Origin: Prevotella sp. UBA2739
GTDB taxonomy: Bacteria; Bacteroidota; Bacteroidia; Bacteroidales; Bacteroidaceae
Direction: 5' to 3'
NCBI GenBank assembly: GCA_002353525.1
Contig: DEJV01000014.1
Span: 1-28,994, forward strand
DNA length: 28,994 bases
Shown here: positions 1 to 6,942 of the stretch, in pieces
Position numbering within the stretch: position 1 is the first letter of the stretch
Layout of the letters: the number at the start of each line of letters is the position of its first letter
Notes under the pieces: model-generated
Database searches by the model: none
Told to the model about the DNA's origin: nothing
The model's input: the letters and a program-made list of their open reading frames with translations, nothing else
Made by a program: the position numbers and the translations under genes

Positions 1-23
1 AGAGGAGAGAGGTGAGAGATATG
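1..23 (+). repeat. Purine-rich direct repeat, copy 1 (inside the MATE reading frame)
   Basis: The first 23 bases of the window, built from GAGAG and GGTGAGAG units and ending in GATATG, are identical to 728-750. Similarity continues for about ten more bases (CTTTCTTTGGAAG against ACTTCTTTAGAAG). This copy is inside the open frame of the MATE gene, while the other lies between genes as part of an inverted-repeat element. Confidence 0.8.
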
Positions 24-710
24 CTTTCTTTGGAAGGAAGGGATACGGGGGAAAGGAATACGTGGAACTGGAGTTATCTGACCAATGCATTGAAGATTAG
101 TCTGCCCATGGCTTGCCAGAGCATCCTCATGAGTGGTGCACAGATCGTGAGCACCATGATCGTGGCGCCACTGGGTAATATATCTATTGCAGCCAACACG
201 TTTGCCATCACCGCCGAGAGCCTCTGCTACATGCCCGGCTATGGCATCGGCGAGGCTGCCACCACCCTGATAGGACAAAGCATGGGAGCAGCGCGTCGCG
301 AGCTGTGCCGTTCGTTTGCGCGGATGACCGTGACGATGGGCATGCTGGTCATGGCCGTGATGGGCATCATCATGTTTGTGACCGCCCCGCAGCTCATGGC
401 GCTCATGACACCCGAGCAGTCTATCATCGACCTGGGAGCTGCCGCCCTGCGCATCGAAGCCTTCGCCGAGCCTATGTTTGCCGCCTCCATCGTGTGCTAT
501 AGCGTGTTTGTGGGGGCTGGCGACACCCTCAAGCCTGCCATCATGAACCTGTGCAGCATGTGGCTGGTGCGCCTCACCCTGGCAGCCATGCTTGCCAAGG
601 ACTACGGACTGAAAGGTGTATGGACAGCCATGGCCATCGAACTGACGTTCCGCGGCCTGATGTTCCTCTGGCGCCTGATACGCGGCAACTGGATGAAGAA
701 GATGATTTAG
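1..710 (+). CDS. MATE family efflux transporter, C-terminal half (5' end outside window)
   Basis: The visible protein is an inner-membrane cation-coupled multidrug/metabolite exporter of the MATE family. Only the second six-helix bundle is present: the stretch with IAANTFAITAESL, PGYGIGEAATTLIGQSMGA and VGAGDTLKPA is the conserved start and middle of the second MATE half. The reading frame stays open to the window edge, so the first half probably lies upstream. A GTG at 12 and an ATG at 21 are possible starts but would give a half transporter of about 230 residues; a full family member has about 440-460. Before the first helix, the residues RDMLSLEGRDTGERNT are encoded by a purine-rich repeat that occurs again, identically over 23 bp, at 728-750. 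This looks like repeat DNA read in frame in the cytoplasmic loop between the two halves. A split gene or pseudogene is the alternative. Family assignment is firm; intactness is unknown. Confidence 0.85.
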   Translation, partial: RREVRDMLSLEGRDTGERNTWNWSYLTNALKISLPMACQSILMSGAQIVSTMIVAPLGNISIAANTFAITAESLCYMPGYGIGEAATTLIGQSMGAARRELCRSFARMTVTMGMLVMAVMGIIMFVTAPQLMALMTPEQSIIDLGAAALRIEAFAEPMFAASIVCYSVFVGAGDTLKPAIMNLCSMWLVRLTLAAMLAKDYGLKGVWTAMAIELTFRGLMFLWRLIRGNWMKKMI

Positions 711-711
711 G

Positions 712-930
712 TGGGAGGAGAGAGGTGAGAGGAGAGAGGTGAGAGATATGACTTCTTTAGAAGCAAGAGGCAAGAAGCAAGAAGCAAGAGATTTGCTTTA
801 TGGAGAGGTGAGAGATTACCTTTCGAGCTGGAGCCACTGCCTTGAGAGTAATCATACTTGTCACTCTTCACTTGTCACTTTTCACTTATCACTTCTCTTG
901 CTTATTGCTTCTTACTTTCTTGCTTCTAAA
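712..930. repeat. Inverted-repeat element with simple-repeat arms
   Basis: This gene-free stretch carries GAGAGGT-type purine units at 714-748 and 803-816. An AAGCAAG-type arm lies at 758-791, followed by a spacer, then CACTT-type pyrimidine units at 861-893 and a closing arm at 894-928. The 758-791 arm and the reverse complement of 894-928 match over about 30 of 35 positions, so the RNA could fold into a long stem around a roughly 100-nt spacer. The spacer holds CTTGAGAG next to TAATCATAC (841-857); both words recur at 28938-28966. An open frame runs through it into the M13 gene but is repeat DNA, not protein. No transposase or obvious target duplication was seen. The element could act as a terminator or boundary after the MATE gene. 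Confidence 0.75.
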
Positions 931-975
931 TACACTGCTGAACGTTCTAAACAAATAACCAAAATAAATAACCAA

Positions 976-2997
976 ATGAAAACAAAAACATTCTTACTTT
1001 CCCTATCGTTCCTGGCTGGAACAGCCATGGCACAGGGACTCGCCGGAATCGACCGCAACAACCTCGATCCGACGGTAAAACCCGGTAATGATTTCTATCG
1101 TTATGCAGCAGGCGGCTGGCTGAAAAGCCATCCCCTCGACGCCGAGCATGTGAGCAACGGCTCGTTTAACGACCTCAGCGAGGCCTCGCAGAAGCAGATT
1201 CAGGAACTGATACTCGAGGCTGCTCAGAAGGAGACCACAAAGGGAACTCTGGGGCAGAAGATAGGATCGCTCTACAAACTGATGATGGACAGCGTGCGCC
1301 TGAACCGGGAGGGATGGACACCCATCAAGCCTACTCTCGACAAGATTGCCGCCATCAAAGACCGCCGCGACTATCAGCTGGTCACTGCCCAGCTCGACCG
1401 CATGGGCGAGGGTACCATGATGTTTGGCATTGGCGTGGGCGCCGACATGCGCAATGCCTCGATGAACCTCGTGTCGATAGGGCAGGGAGGCATCGGACTG
1501 GGCACCCGCGACTACTATCTGAATGACGACCCGCAGACCGTCCGCATTCGCGATGCCTACAAGAACTACATGAAAAACCTGTTCAAGCTGGTGGGCAACG
1601 ACGATGCCACAGCCGAGAAGAAGGTGCAGGCGGTGATGGCCATCGAGACCCGTCTGGCCAAAGCCAGCTACAGTCAGGTGCAGTTGCGCGACATCGATGC
1701 CAACTATCATAAGATGAGCTACAACCAGCTGGTGACCGATTTCCCGGGCATCGACTGGGGTAACGTGTTCCTGCTGAGCGGATTCCCCGCTTTCGACATG
1801 GTGGATGTGGGCCAGCCCGAGCCTATTCATGAGGTGGAGAAGATTCTGGCCGAGACACCCCTCGACGACCTGAAGACCTATGCCGAGATCAAGGTCATTG
1901 CCGGAGCCAGCAGCCAGTTGAGCGATGAGTTCCGTGCCGAGGCCTTCAAGCTGAGCAGCGTGATGAACGGCATACAGCAAGACCGTCCGCGCTGGAAGCG
2001 TGCCGTAGGACTGGTGAGCAGCGTGATGGGCGAGGCCATCGGCAAGCTCTACGTGGAGAAATACTTCCCCGAGAGCAGCAAGAAACGCATGCTTGAGCTC
2101 GTGGGCAACCTGCAGGAAGCCCTGAAACAGCGCATTCAGGAGGCCACCTGGATGACTCCCGCCACCAAAGAGCAGGCTATTGACAAACTGAGCAACTTCA
2201 TCGTGAAGATTGGTTATCCCGACAAGTGGAAAGACTACAGCGGACTGCAGGTCGACGAGAACCTGTCGCTCTACGAGAATCTGGGCCGTATTTCTGAGTT
2301 CCTCACCCTCGACCAGCTGCAGAAAAAGGTGAACAAACCCGTTGACAAGGACGAGTGGATGATGACACCGCAGACCATCAACGCCTACTACAACCCCACC
2401 ACCAACGAGATTTGCTTCCCCGCTGCCATCCTGCAGCCGCCATTCTTCGACCCCAATGCCGACGACGCCGTGAACTATGGTGCCATTGGCGGTGTGATCG
2501 GCCACGAGATGAGCCACGGATTCGACGACCAGGGCTCGCAGTTCGACAAGACCGGCAACCAGCACAACTGGTGGACCGACATGGACAAGAAGAACTACAA
2601 CGAGCGCACCAAGGTGCTGGAGAACTATTTCAGCACGGTGGAGGCCGTTCCCGGCAAGAAAATCAACGGCAAGCAGACCCTCGGCGAGAACATTGGCGAC
2701 AACGGCGGTATCAATATTGCCTTCCGTGCCCTGCAGAACAGCATGAAGAAGAAGCCCCTGGGCAACATCGACGGATTCACGCCCGAGCAGCGGTTCTTCC
2801 TCAGCTGGGCCCGTGTGTGGGCCAGCAACATGCGCCCCGAGTATGTGGAATACCTCATCACGGTGGACACCCACTCGCCCAACGAGGCCCGTGTGAACGC
2901 CGCCCTGCCACACATCGACGCATGGTATGACGCCTTTAAGGTGAAGAAGGGCGACAAGCTCTTCATCCCGAAGAAGAAGAGAGCGCACATCTGGTAA
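976..2997 (+). CDS. Secreted M13 family zinc endopeptidase (neprilysin/PepO-like)
   Basis: This is a zinc-dependent oligopeptidase of family M13, which cleaves short peptides on the amino side of hydrophobic residues; here it is probably periplasmic. The start at 976 begins a clear signal peptide (MKTKTFLLSLSFLAGTAMAQ) and gives 673 residues, the normal size. The frame remains open 79 codons upstream, but that extension is repeat DNA. The zinc-binding HEMSH lies at residues 510-514. The third ligand is the glutamate of GENIGDNGG (E571). The N-terminal M13 motif around NDFYRYAAGGWLK (38-50) and the terminal tryptophan of the family are present. It appears monocistronic, with repeat elements on both sides. 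No clear -33/-7 promoter was seen in the short leader, which has duplicated AATAACCAA words at 952-975. Family assignment is secure; the physiological substrate is unknown. Confidence 0.95.
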   Translation: MKTKTFLLSLSFLAGTAMAQGLAGIDRNNLDPTVKPGNDFYRYAAGGWLKSHPLDAEHVSNGSFNDLSEASQKQIQELILEAAQKETTKGTLGQKIGSLYKLMMDSVRLNREGWTPIKPTLDKIAAIKDRRDYQLVTAQLDRMGEGTMMFGIGVGADMRNASMNLVSIGQGGIGLGTRDYYLNDDPQTVRIRDAYKNYMKNLFKLVGNDDATAEKKVQAVMAIETRLAKASYSQVQLRDIDANYHKMSYNQLVTDFPGIDWGNVFLLSGFPAFDMVDVGQPEPIHEVEKILAETPLDDLKTYAEIKVIAGASSQLSDEFRAEAFKLSSVMNGIQQDRPRWKRAVGLVSSVMGEAIGKLYVEKYFPESSKKRMLELVGNLQEALKQRIQEATWMTPATKEQAIDKLSNFIVKIGYPDKWKDYSGLQVDENLSLYENLGRISEFLTLDQLQKKVNKPVDKDEWMMTPQTINAYYNPTTNEICFPAAILQPPFFDPNADDAVNYGAIGGVIGHEMSHGFDDQGSQFDKTGNQHNWWTDMDKKNYNERTKVLENYFSTVEAVPGKKINGKQTLGENIGDNGGINIAFRALQNSMKKKPLGNIDGFTPEQRFFLSWARVWASNMRPEYVEYLITVDTHSPNEARVNAALPHIDAWYDAFKVKKGDKLFIPKKKRAHIW

Positions 2998-2999
2998 TT

Positions 3000-3177
3000 T
3001 TTCCGGAGGTACGAAGGTACGGAGGTACGAAGGAACGAGGGTACGAAGGAACGAGGGTACGAGAATACACTTGTCTTCGTCATCAGCAGCTCCAAAAGAT
3101 CGCAGCGAACGAGACTAATCTCGCACCTTCGTACCCTCGCACCTTCGCACCTTCGAATATAAGGATGTATAACCTCC
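3000..3177. repeat. Inverted-repeat element with GGTACGA-type arms
   Basis: Just after the M13 stop, tandem imperfect units of the kind GGTACGAAG and GAACGAGGGTACGA run from 3004 to 3064. The opposite arm at 3119-3155 is built from CACCTTCG and TACCCTCG units. 3028-3064 and the reverse complement of 3119-3155 match at about 29 of 37 positions, and TTCCGGAGGT at 3001-3010 faces ACCTCCGAA at 3172-3180. The spacer (3065-3118) has no coding signal. The element could end M13 transcription or be a dispersed intergenic repeat. Its arm sequence differs from that of the 712-930 element although the layout is the same. Confidence 0.75.
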
Positions 3178-3204
3178 GAAACTTCAAATACCTCATTTTT
3201 TTTG

Positions 3205-3240
3205 TTTTCCCTGTAGTTTTTTTCCAAGTCGTGCGTCTAA
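3205..3240 (+). promoter_or_regulatory. Possible ECF-type promoter upstream of the sigma factor gene
   Basis: No TAnnTTTG box of the vegetative Bacteroidota type is visible before the sigma gene. A GCGTCTAA word at 3233-3240 contains CGTC, the core -10 word seen in several ECF sigma regulons. A T-rich spacer precedes it, with GTAG near the expected -35 distance. ECF genes often drive themselves, so autoregulation is plausible, but the -35 is weak and this is a guess. Confidence 0.25.
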
Positions 3241-3272
3241 CGTTCGAAATCAATCAATAAAACAGAGATAAA

Positions 3273-3752
3273 ATGAACCCACAAGAAACCGATTTCGCAC
3301 AGATGGTCAGAGAGCACAAGAGCACCATTTACACCGTGTGCTACATGTTCTCGAAAGACCAAGACGAGGTGAACGACCTGTTTCAGGAAGTTCTCATCAA
3401 CCTTTGGAAAGGATTCTCAACGTTTGAGGGACGTAGCGATGTGCGCACATGGATCTATCGCATCAGCCTGAACACCTGCATCTCGCAAGAGCGCAAGAAG
3501 AAAAAGGCACGAAGCGTTCCTCTCTCGATGAACATCAACCTCTTTGAAGACCGTGATGAGGACAGCCGTCAGGTGGAGATGCTTCGCAAACGAATCAACA
3601 AGCTGGGCGCCTTCGACCGCGCCATCATCCTGCTCTGGCTCGAAAACATGAGCTACGAGGAGATTGGACAAGTGGTGGGCATCTCGACGAAAAATGTCTC
3701 TGTGAGATTGTTTCGCATCAAAGAACAACTAAAAAACATGTCGAACGATTAA
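3273..3752 (+). CDS. ECF-type RNA polymerase sigma factor
   Basis: This 159-residue cytoplasmic protein has the two-domain layout of extracytoplasmic-function sigma factors. Region 2 covers about residues 12-80 and includes DEVNDLFQEVLINLWKGFSTFEGRSDVRTWIYRISLNTC, with the typical DLFQEV and TWIYRI core-binding and -10-melting words. Region 4 covers about residues 100-155, with YEEIGQVVGISTKNVSVRLFRIKEQLK as the helix-turn-helix. It would redirect RNA polymerase to a small regulon. The gene is followed 16 bp later by a four-helix membrane protein, a position where anti-sigma factors often sit, and then by a TraB-like protein; the three probably form one operon ended by the 5321 terminator. 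No SusC/SusD or FecR-type partner is nearby. The trigger is unknown. Confidence 0.93.
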   Translation: MNPQETDFAQMVREHKSTIYTVCYMFSKDQDEVNDLFQEVLINLWKGFSTFEGRSDVRTWIYRISLNTCISQERKKKKARSVPLSMNINLFEDRDEDSRQVEMLRKRINKLGAFDRAIILLWLENMSYEEIGQVVGISTKNVSVRLFRIKEQLKNMSND

Positions 3753-3768
3753 AAAAACAACTACAGCT

Positions 3769-4380
3769 ATGGATACGAACAACAACTTCGAACTGGAACA
3801 AATGCGTGCCCAGCTGGGCATCCTCAAGCAGAAACTCGAAAAGCAGGACATCGTCAACGAACGACTGTTGCGCCGCTCGATGAAGAACAAGATGTCGTGG
3901 ATCAACAAGTATCTCGTCATCATCATCTTTGCCATTCCCTTTGTGGCATTCGCCATGCTGCCCATGGTGATGCAGATGGGCATCTCGTGGTGGTGGTATG
4001 GTTTCACTCTGCTGATGATGACCTGCTCGGTGGTGGCCGACTGGTATGTGAACTATCTGCGCGACGATGTGTTCATGCAGGGCAATCTACTGGAAACTGC
4101 CGAGCGGCTCACCCGCATGAAGCGTCTGCGCCTGCGCCAGACCATCATTGGCATGATTGTGGTCGTGGGGTGGTTGGCATGGCTGTTTGTCGAGCTCTAC
4201 CTGAAAATGCAAGCTGCCGCTCCCGACTCAGTAGAGCATGGAATGGGTATTGGCTATATGTGGGGCGTCGCCTTCGGAGCTGTCATCGGCACGATTGTCG
4301 GACTGAAGTTATTCTTCAAGATGCAGCGCACCAACGACGAGATTATCAACGATATTGAAGAACTGACAAATAAAGAATAA
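3769..4380 (+). CDS. Four-helix membrane protein of unknown function next to ECF sigma (possible anti-sigma)
   Basis: I do not recognise a named family for this 203-residue protein. Residues 6-38 are charged and heptad-like, suggesting a short cytoplasmic coiled coil. Four hydrophobic segments follow at about 48-70, 74-94, 125-146 and 163-183. A basic stretch (RLTRMKRLRLRQ, 113-124) between helices two and three is probably cytoplasmic, and the acidic tail (NDEIINDIEEL) should also be inside. The gene lies 16 bp after the ECF sigma gene and 3 bp before the TraB-like gene, so cotranscription is likely. Position, size and membrane topology fit a membrane-tethered regulator of the sigma factor. 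No zinc-binding anti-sigma HxxxCxxC motif is present, so the anti-sigma role is inference from context only. Confidence 0.75.
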   Translation: MDTNNNFELEQMRAQLGILKQKLEKQDIVNERLLRRSMKNKMSWINKYLVIIIFAIPFVAFAMLPMVMQMGISWWWYGFTLLMMTCSVVADWYVNYLRDDVFMQGNLLETAERLTRMKRLRLRQTIIGMIVVVGWLAWLFVELYLKMQAAAPDSVEHGMGIGYMWGVAFGAVIGTIVGLKLFFKMQRTNDEIINDIEELTNKE

Positions 4381-4383
4381 GCA

Positions 4384-5286
4384 ATGAAAAAGATTTTCAT
4401 CACGCTGGCGCTCTTCGTCGCAGCACTGAGCGCACAGGCACAACTGTTGTACAAAATCAGCGGCAAGGATCTGAAGGCTCCTTCCTACATTGTGGGCACC
4501 TACCATCTGGCAGAAGTGGCGTTCGTAGACAGCATTCCCGGCATCCGGCAGGCACTGGCCGACTGCCAGCAGGTGTATGGCGAGCTAGACATGAGCAGCA
4601 TGGCCAACCCCGAAAACATCATGAAAATGCAGCAAGCCATGATGCTGCCCGAAGGGAAAACACTCGACAAACTGCTCTCTGCCGACGAGATGAGCCGGCT
4701 CAATGCCTACATGAACAGCCTTTTGGGCATGGACATGACCAACCCGATGGTGGCGCAACAGATGGGACGGCTCACACCGCAGGCACTCTCCACCCAGTTC
4801 TCGCTGCTCACCTACATGAAGAAACATGCCGGGTTTGACCCGCAAAACCTCTTCGACGGTTATTTCCAGAAGGTTGCCCAGGAGCAAGGGAAAGGCATTG
4901 GCGGACTGGAGACCCTCGACCTTCAAATCAAGGTGCTCTACCAGAGCATGTCGCTCGAGCGGCAGAAACAGATGCTGATGTGCCTTGTCGACAATCAGGA
5001 GTTTATGGACAAGCTGGCCGATGACGTCATCCGTGCCTTCTACTCGCAGAATCTCGAAGGACTGAAAGAGGCCATGGACCGGAAGATAGGCAATGCCTGC
5101 GACAACACCCCCGAGGAAGATGCTGCCCTCATCGGCAACCGCAATGCCGACTGGCTCACCAAGATGCCCGCCATCATGGCTGCCCACCCCACGTTCTTTG
5201 CGGTAGGTGCCGGTCATCTGCCTGGCGAGAAGGGCGTGCTCAACCTGCTCCGACAGGCTGGCTACACCGTCGAGGGTGTGCGCTGA
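4384..5286 (+). CDS. TraB/GumN family secreted protein
   Basis: This 300-residue protein belongs to the TraB/GumN family, members of which are thought to be metal-dependent hydrolases or peptidase-like proteins (the family includes TIKI metalloproteases and pheromone-shutdown TraB). It starts with a signal peptide (MKKIFITLALFVAALSAQAQ), so it is exported. The N-terminal family motif reads YIVGTYHLA, with H41. A GELD word follows at 66-69. The C-terminal motif FFAVGAGHLPGEKGVLNLL puts H278 in the second conserved position, and the protein ends, as usual for the family, with LRQAGYTVE. It is 3 bp downstream of the membrane protein and ends the ECF operon, so it is likely an envelope-stress or sigma-controlled product. 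The substrate is unknown. The family call is strong. Confidence 0.9.
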   Translation: MKKIFITLALFVAALSAQAQLLYKISGKDLKAPSYIVGTYHLAEVAFVDSIPGIRQALADCQQVYGELDMSSMANPENIMKMQQAMMLPEGKTLDKLLSADEMSRLNAYMNSLLGMDMTNPMVAQQMGRLTPQALSTQFSLLTYMKKHAGFDPQNLFDGYFQKVAQEQGKGIGGLETLDLQIKVLYQSMSLERQKQMLMCLVDNQEFMDKLADDVIRAFYSQNLEGLKEAMDRKIGNACDNTPEEDAALIGNRNADWLTKMPAIMAAHPTFFAVGAGHLPGEKGVLNLLRQAGYTVEGVR

Positions 5287-5320
5287 AAGGTGCGTGGCTC
5301 AAAGGATTGATCATCAGAAT

Positions 5321-5354
5321 AGAGTTTCCCCAAGCAGGAAACTCTTTCTTTTTT
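5321..5354 (+). terminator. Rho-independent terminator of the ECF operon
   Basis: A perfect 9-bp stem, AGAGTTTCC (5321-5329) with GGAAACTCT (5337-5345), closes a 7-nt loop and is followed directly by TTCTTTTTT. It lies 35 bp after the TraB-like stop and before the sulfatase promoter, so it separates the two transcription units. Confidence 0.9.
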
Positions 5355-5398
5355 GTAAAAAGTGGTTCGAAAGACAGCCTGATTATCAAAAATTGTCG

Positions 5399-5406
5399 TA
5401 TCTTTG
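5399..5406 (+). promoter_or_regulatory. -7 box for the sulfatase gene
   Basis: TATCTTTG fits the Bacteroidota -7 consensus TAnnTTTG and lies 24 bp before the sulfatase ATG, just after the upstream terminator. No clear TTTG is found at the expected 19-21 bp upstream, so only the -7 half is supported. Confidence 0.55.
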
Positions 5407-5430
5407 CAGCCTAAGCAAACTACAAACCCT

Positions 5431-6852
5431 ATGAAGAAAATCATCCGATACGGCAGTCTGCTGGCAGCTGGTGTGGTGGTGCCACAGGCTGTAGAGGCTG
5501 GCAGCCACAAGCAGAAAGCAACGCCCGAGCGCCCCAACATCATCTTTATTCTGGCCGATGACATGGGCTATGGCGACCTGTCGTGCTACGGCAGCGAACA
5601 TGTCAAGACACCCAACATCGACCGGCTGGCCGAAACGGGCACACGCTTCACACAATGTTATGCCGGCAGCGGCATCAGCTCGCCCTCGCGATGCTCGCTC
5701 ATGACGGGTAAGAATACAGGTAACACCCGCATCCGCGACAACCAGTGTAAGGCTGGTGGCATACGGGGCGTGAAAATCAATCCGCGGGGCGACACTACTT
5801 ATGTGCGACGCGTCAACCTGTTGCCTGAAGATACCACCATCGCCACCGTGCTCGGCACGGCTGGCTATCGTACCTGCCTGGTCAACAAGTGGCATCTCGA
5901 CGGCTACGATCCCGGCTCGGCGCCCAACCACCGGGGCTTCGACGAGTTCTATGGGTGGACCATCTCTACGGTGCATAGCAACTCGCCTTATTATTATCCC
6001 TACTATCGTTTCGACAACGACCGGCTCATCCACATCAAGGAGAATGCCCACGACCAGCACGTGCGCCACAATACCGACATCTCTACCGACGATGCCATCC
6101 GCTTCATCAAGCGCAACCGCAAGAATCCGTTCTTCCTCTATCTTGCCTTCGATGCGCCCCACGAACCCTACATCATCGACGAGACGGTGTGGTACGACGA
6201 CGAGACGTGGGACATGAACACCAAGCGCTATGCGGCGCTCATCACCCACATGGATGCCGCCATTGGCCGGTTGCTGGCAGAGCTGGACCGTCTGCATCTG
6301 CGCGACAATACCCTCATCATCTTCGCCTCTGACAATGGCGCTGCTGTGCAGGCACCCCTCAAGCTCTTCAACTGCAATGCGGGTCTCCGTGGGCGCAAGG
6401 GACAGCTCTACGAGGGAGGCATCCGCGTGCCGCTCATCGTCAACCAGCCGGGAAAGGTGCCCGTGCAGACATTGTCGAACATCGTCTATTTCCCCGACAT
6501 CATGCCCACCTTCGCTGCGCTGACTGGTGCTACGCCGAACCTGCCACAACGATGCGATGGCATCAACATCCTGCCCCTGTTCTATGGTCAGCAGGTCGAC
6601 ACCGACCACCGCATGCTCTACTGGGAGTTCCCCGGCGTGCAGCGTGCCGCCCGTCGTGGCGACTGGAAGTGTGTCACCATCAAGCGCGGAGCACCACTAG
6701 AGCTCTACAACTTGAAGGACGACGTCACCGAGAGCCACAATCTGGCCGACCAATATCCGGAGATGGTGGCCGAGTTCGACCGTCTGATGCAGGCTGCGCG
6801 TACTCCTTCGCCCAACTGGCCTTTGCCGGGTGAGGCAGAAATAAAGGAATGA
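5431..6852 (+). CDS. Serine-type (formylglycine) sulfatase
   Basis: This is a 473-residue S1-type sulfatase that removes sulfate esters from sugars, most likely of a sulfated glycan. The ATG at 5431 begins a basic and hydrophobic leader (MKKIIRYGSLLAAGVVV), indicating export. The maturation motif is S83-S84-P-S-R87 within GISSPSRCSLMTG. S83 would be converted to formylglycine, a serine-type site that depends on an anaerobic radical-SAM maturase (anSME), not seen in this window. Metal and sulfate ligands are visible: D43-D44 (ILADDMGYGDL), D301-N302 (FASDNGA), K153/H155 (NKWHLDG), H244 (APHEPY) and K323 (RKGQLYEGG). The gene stands alone between a terminator and a -7 box upstream and a bidirectional terminator downstream. 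The exact substrate subfamily cannot be told from sequence reading alone. Confidence 0.93.
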   Translation: MKKIIRYGSLLAAGVVVPQAVEAGSHKQKATPERPNIIFILADDMGYGDLSCYGSEHVKTPNIDRLAETGTRFTQCYAGSGISSPSRCSLMTGKNTGNTRIRDNQCKAGGIRGVKINPRGDTTYVRRVNLLPEDTTIATVLGTAGYRTCLVNKWHLDGYDPGSAPNHRGFDEFYGWTISTVHSNSPYYYPYYRFDNDRLIHIKENAHDQHVRHNTDISTDDAIRFIKRNRKNPFFLYLAFDAPHEPYIIDETVWYDDETWDMNTKRYAALITHMDAAIGRLLAELDRLHLRDNTLIIFASDNGAAVQAPLKLFNCNAGLRGRKGQLYEGGIRVPLIVNQPGKVPVQTLSNIVYFPDIMPTFAALTGATPNLPQRCDGINILPLFYGQQVDTDHRMLYWEFPGVQRAARRGDWKCVTIKRGAPLELYNLKDDVTESHNLADQYPEMVAEFDRLMQAARTPSPNWPLPGEAEIKE

Positions 6853-6897
6853 TACAAAGCATGAACCTACCTTTCGGACAAAAGGTAGTCACAAATG

Positions 6898-6937
6898 AAA
6901 TCCCGCCCACTTGACCGTAGTCAGATGGGCGGGATTT
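6898..6937. terminator. Shared bidirectional terminator (sulfatase + / NRPS operon -)
   Basis: AAATCCCGCCCA (6898-6909) pairs perfectly with TGGGCGGGATTT (6926-6937) around a 16-nt loop, and a T-run follows on the plus strand. It sits between the convergent sulfatase (ends 6852) and MATE (ends 6943) genes. On the minus strand the stem is followed by TTTCATTTG, a poorer U-tract, so termination is probably stronger in the plus direction. A smaller stem (CTACCTTT with AAAGGTAG) lies at 6868-6889. Confidence 0.88.
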
Positions 6938-6942
6938 TTTGT

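Noticed and set aside
739..975. 79-codon N-terminal extension of the M13 peptidase
   Set aside because: It translates the inverted-repeat element; a textbook signal peptide starts at 976 and gives the normal family length.
1003..2988. A 661-codon open frame on the minus strand opposite the M13 peptidase gene
   Set aside because: It is the antisense shadow of a strongly codon-biased, GC-rich gene. The protein has no recognisable domain, while the plus strand has HEMSH, the second-ligand motif and a signal peptide.
5386..6609. A 407-codon open frame opposite the sulfatase
   Set aside because: Antisense shadow; the plus strand carries the full set of sulfatase motifs.
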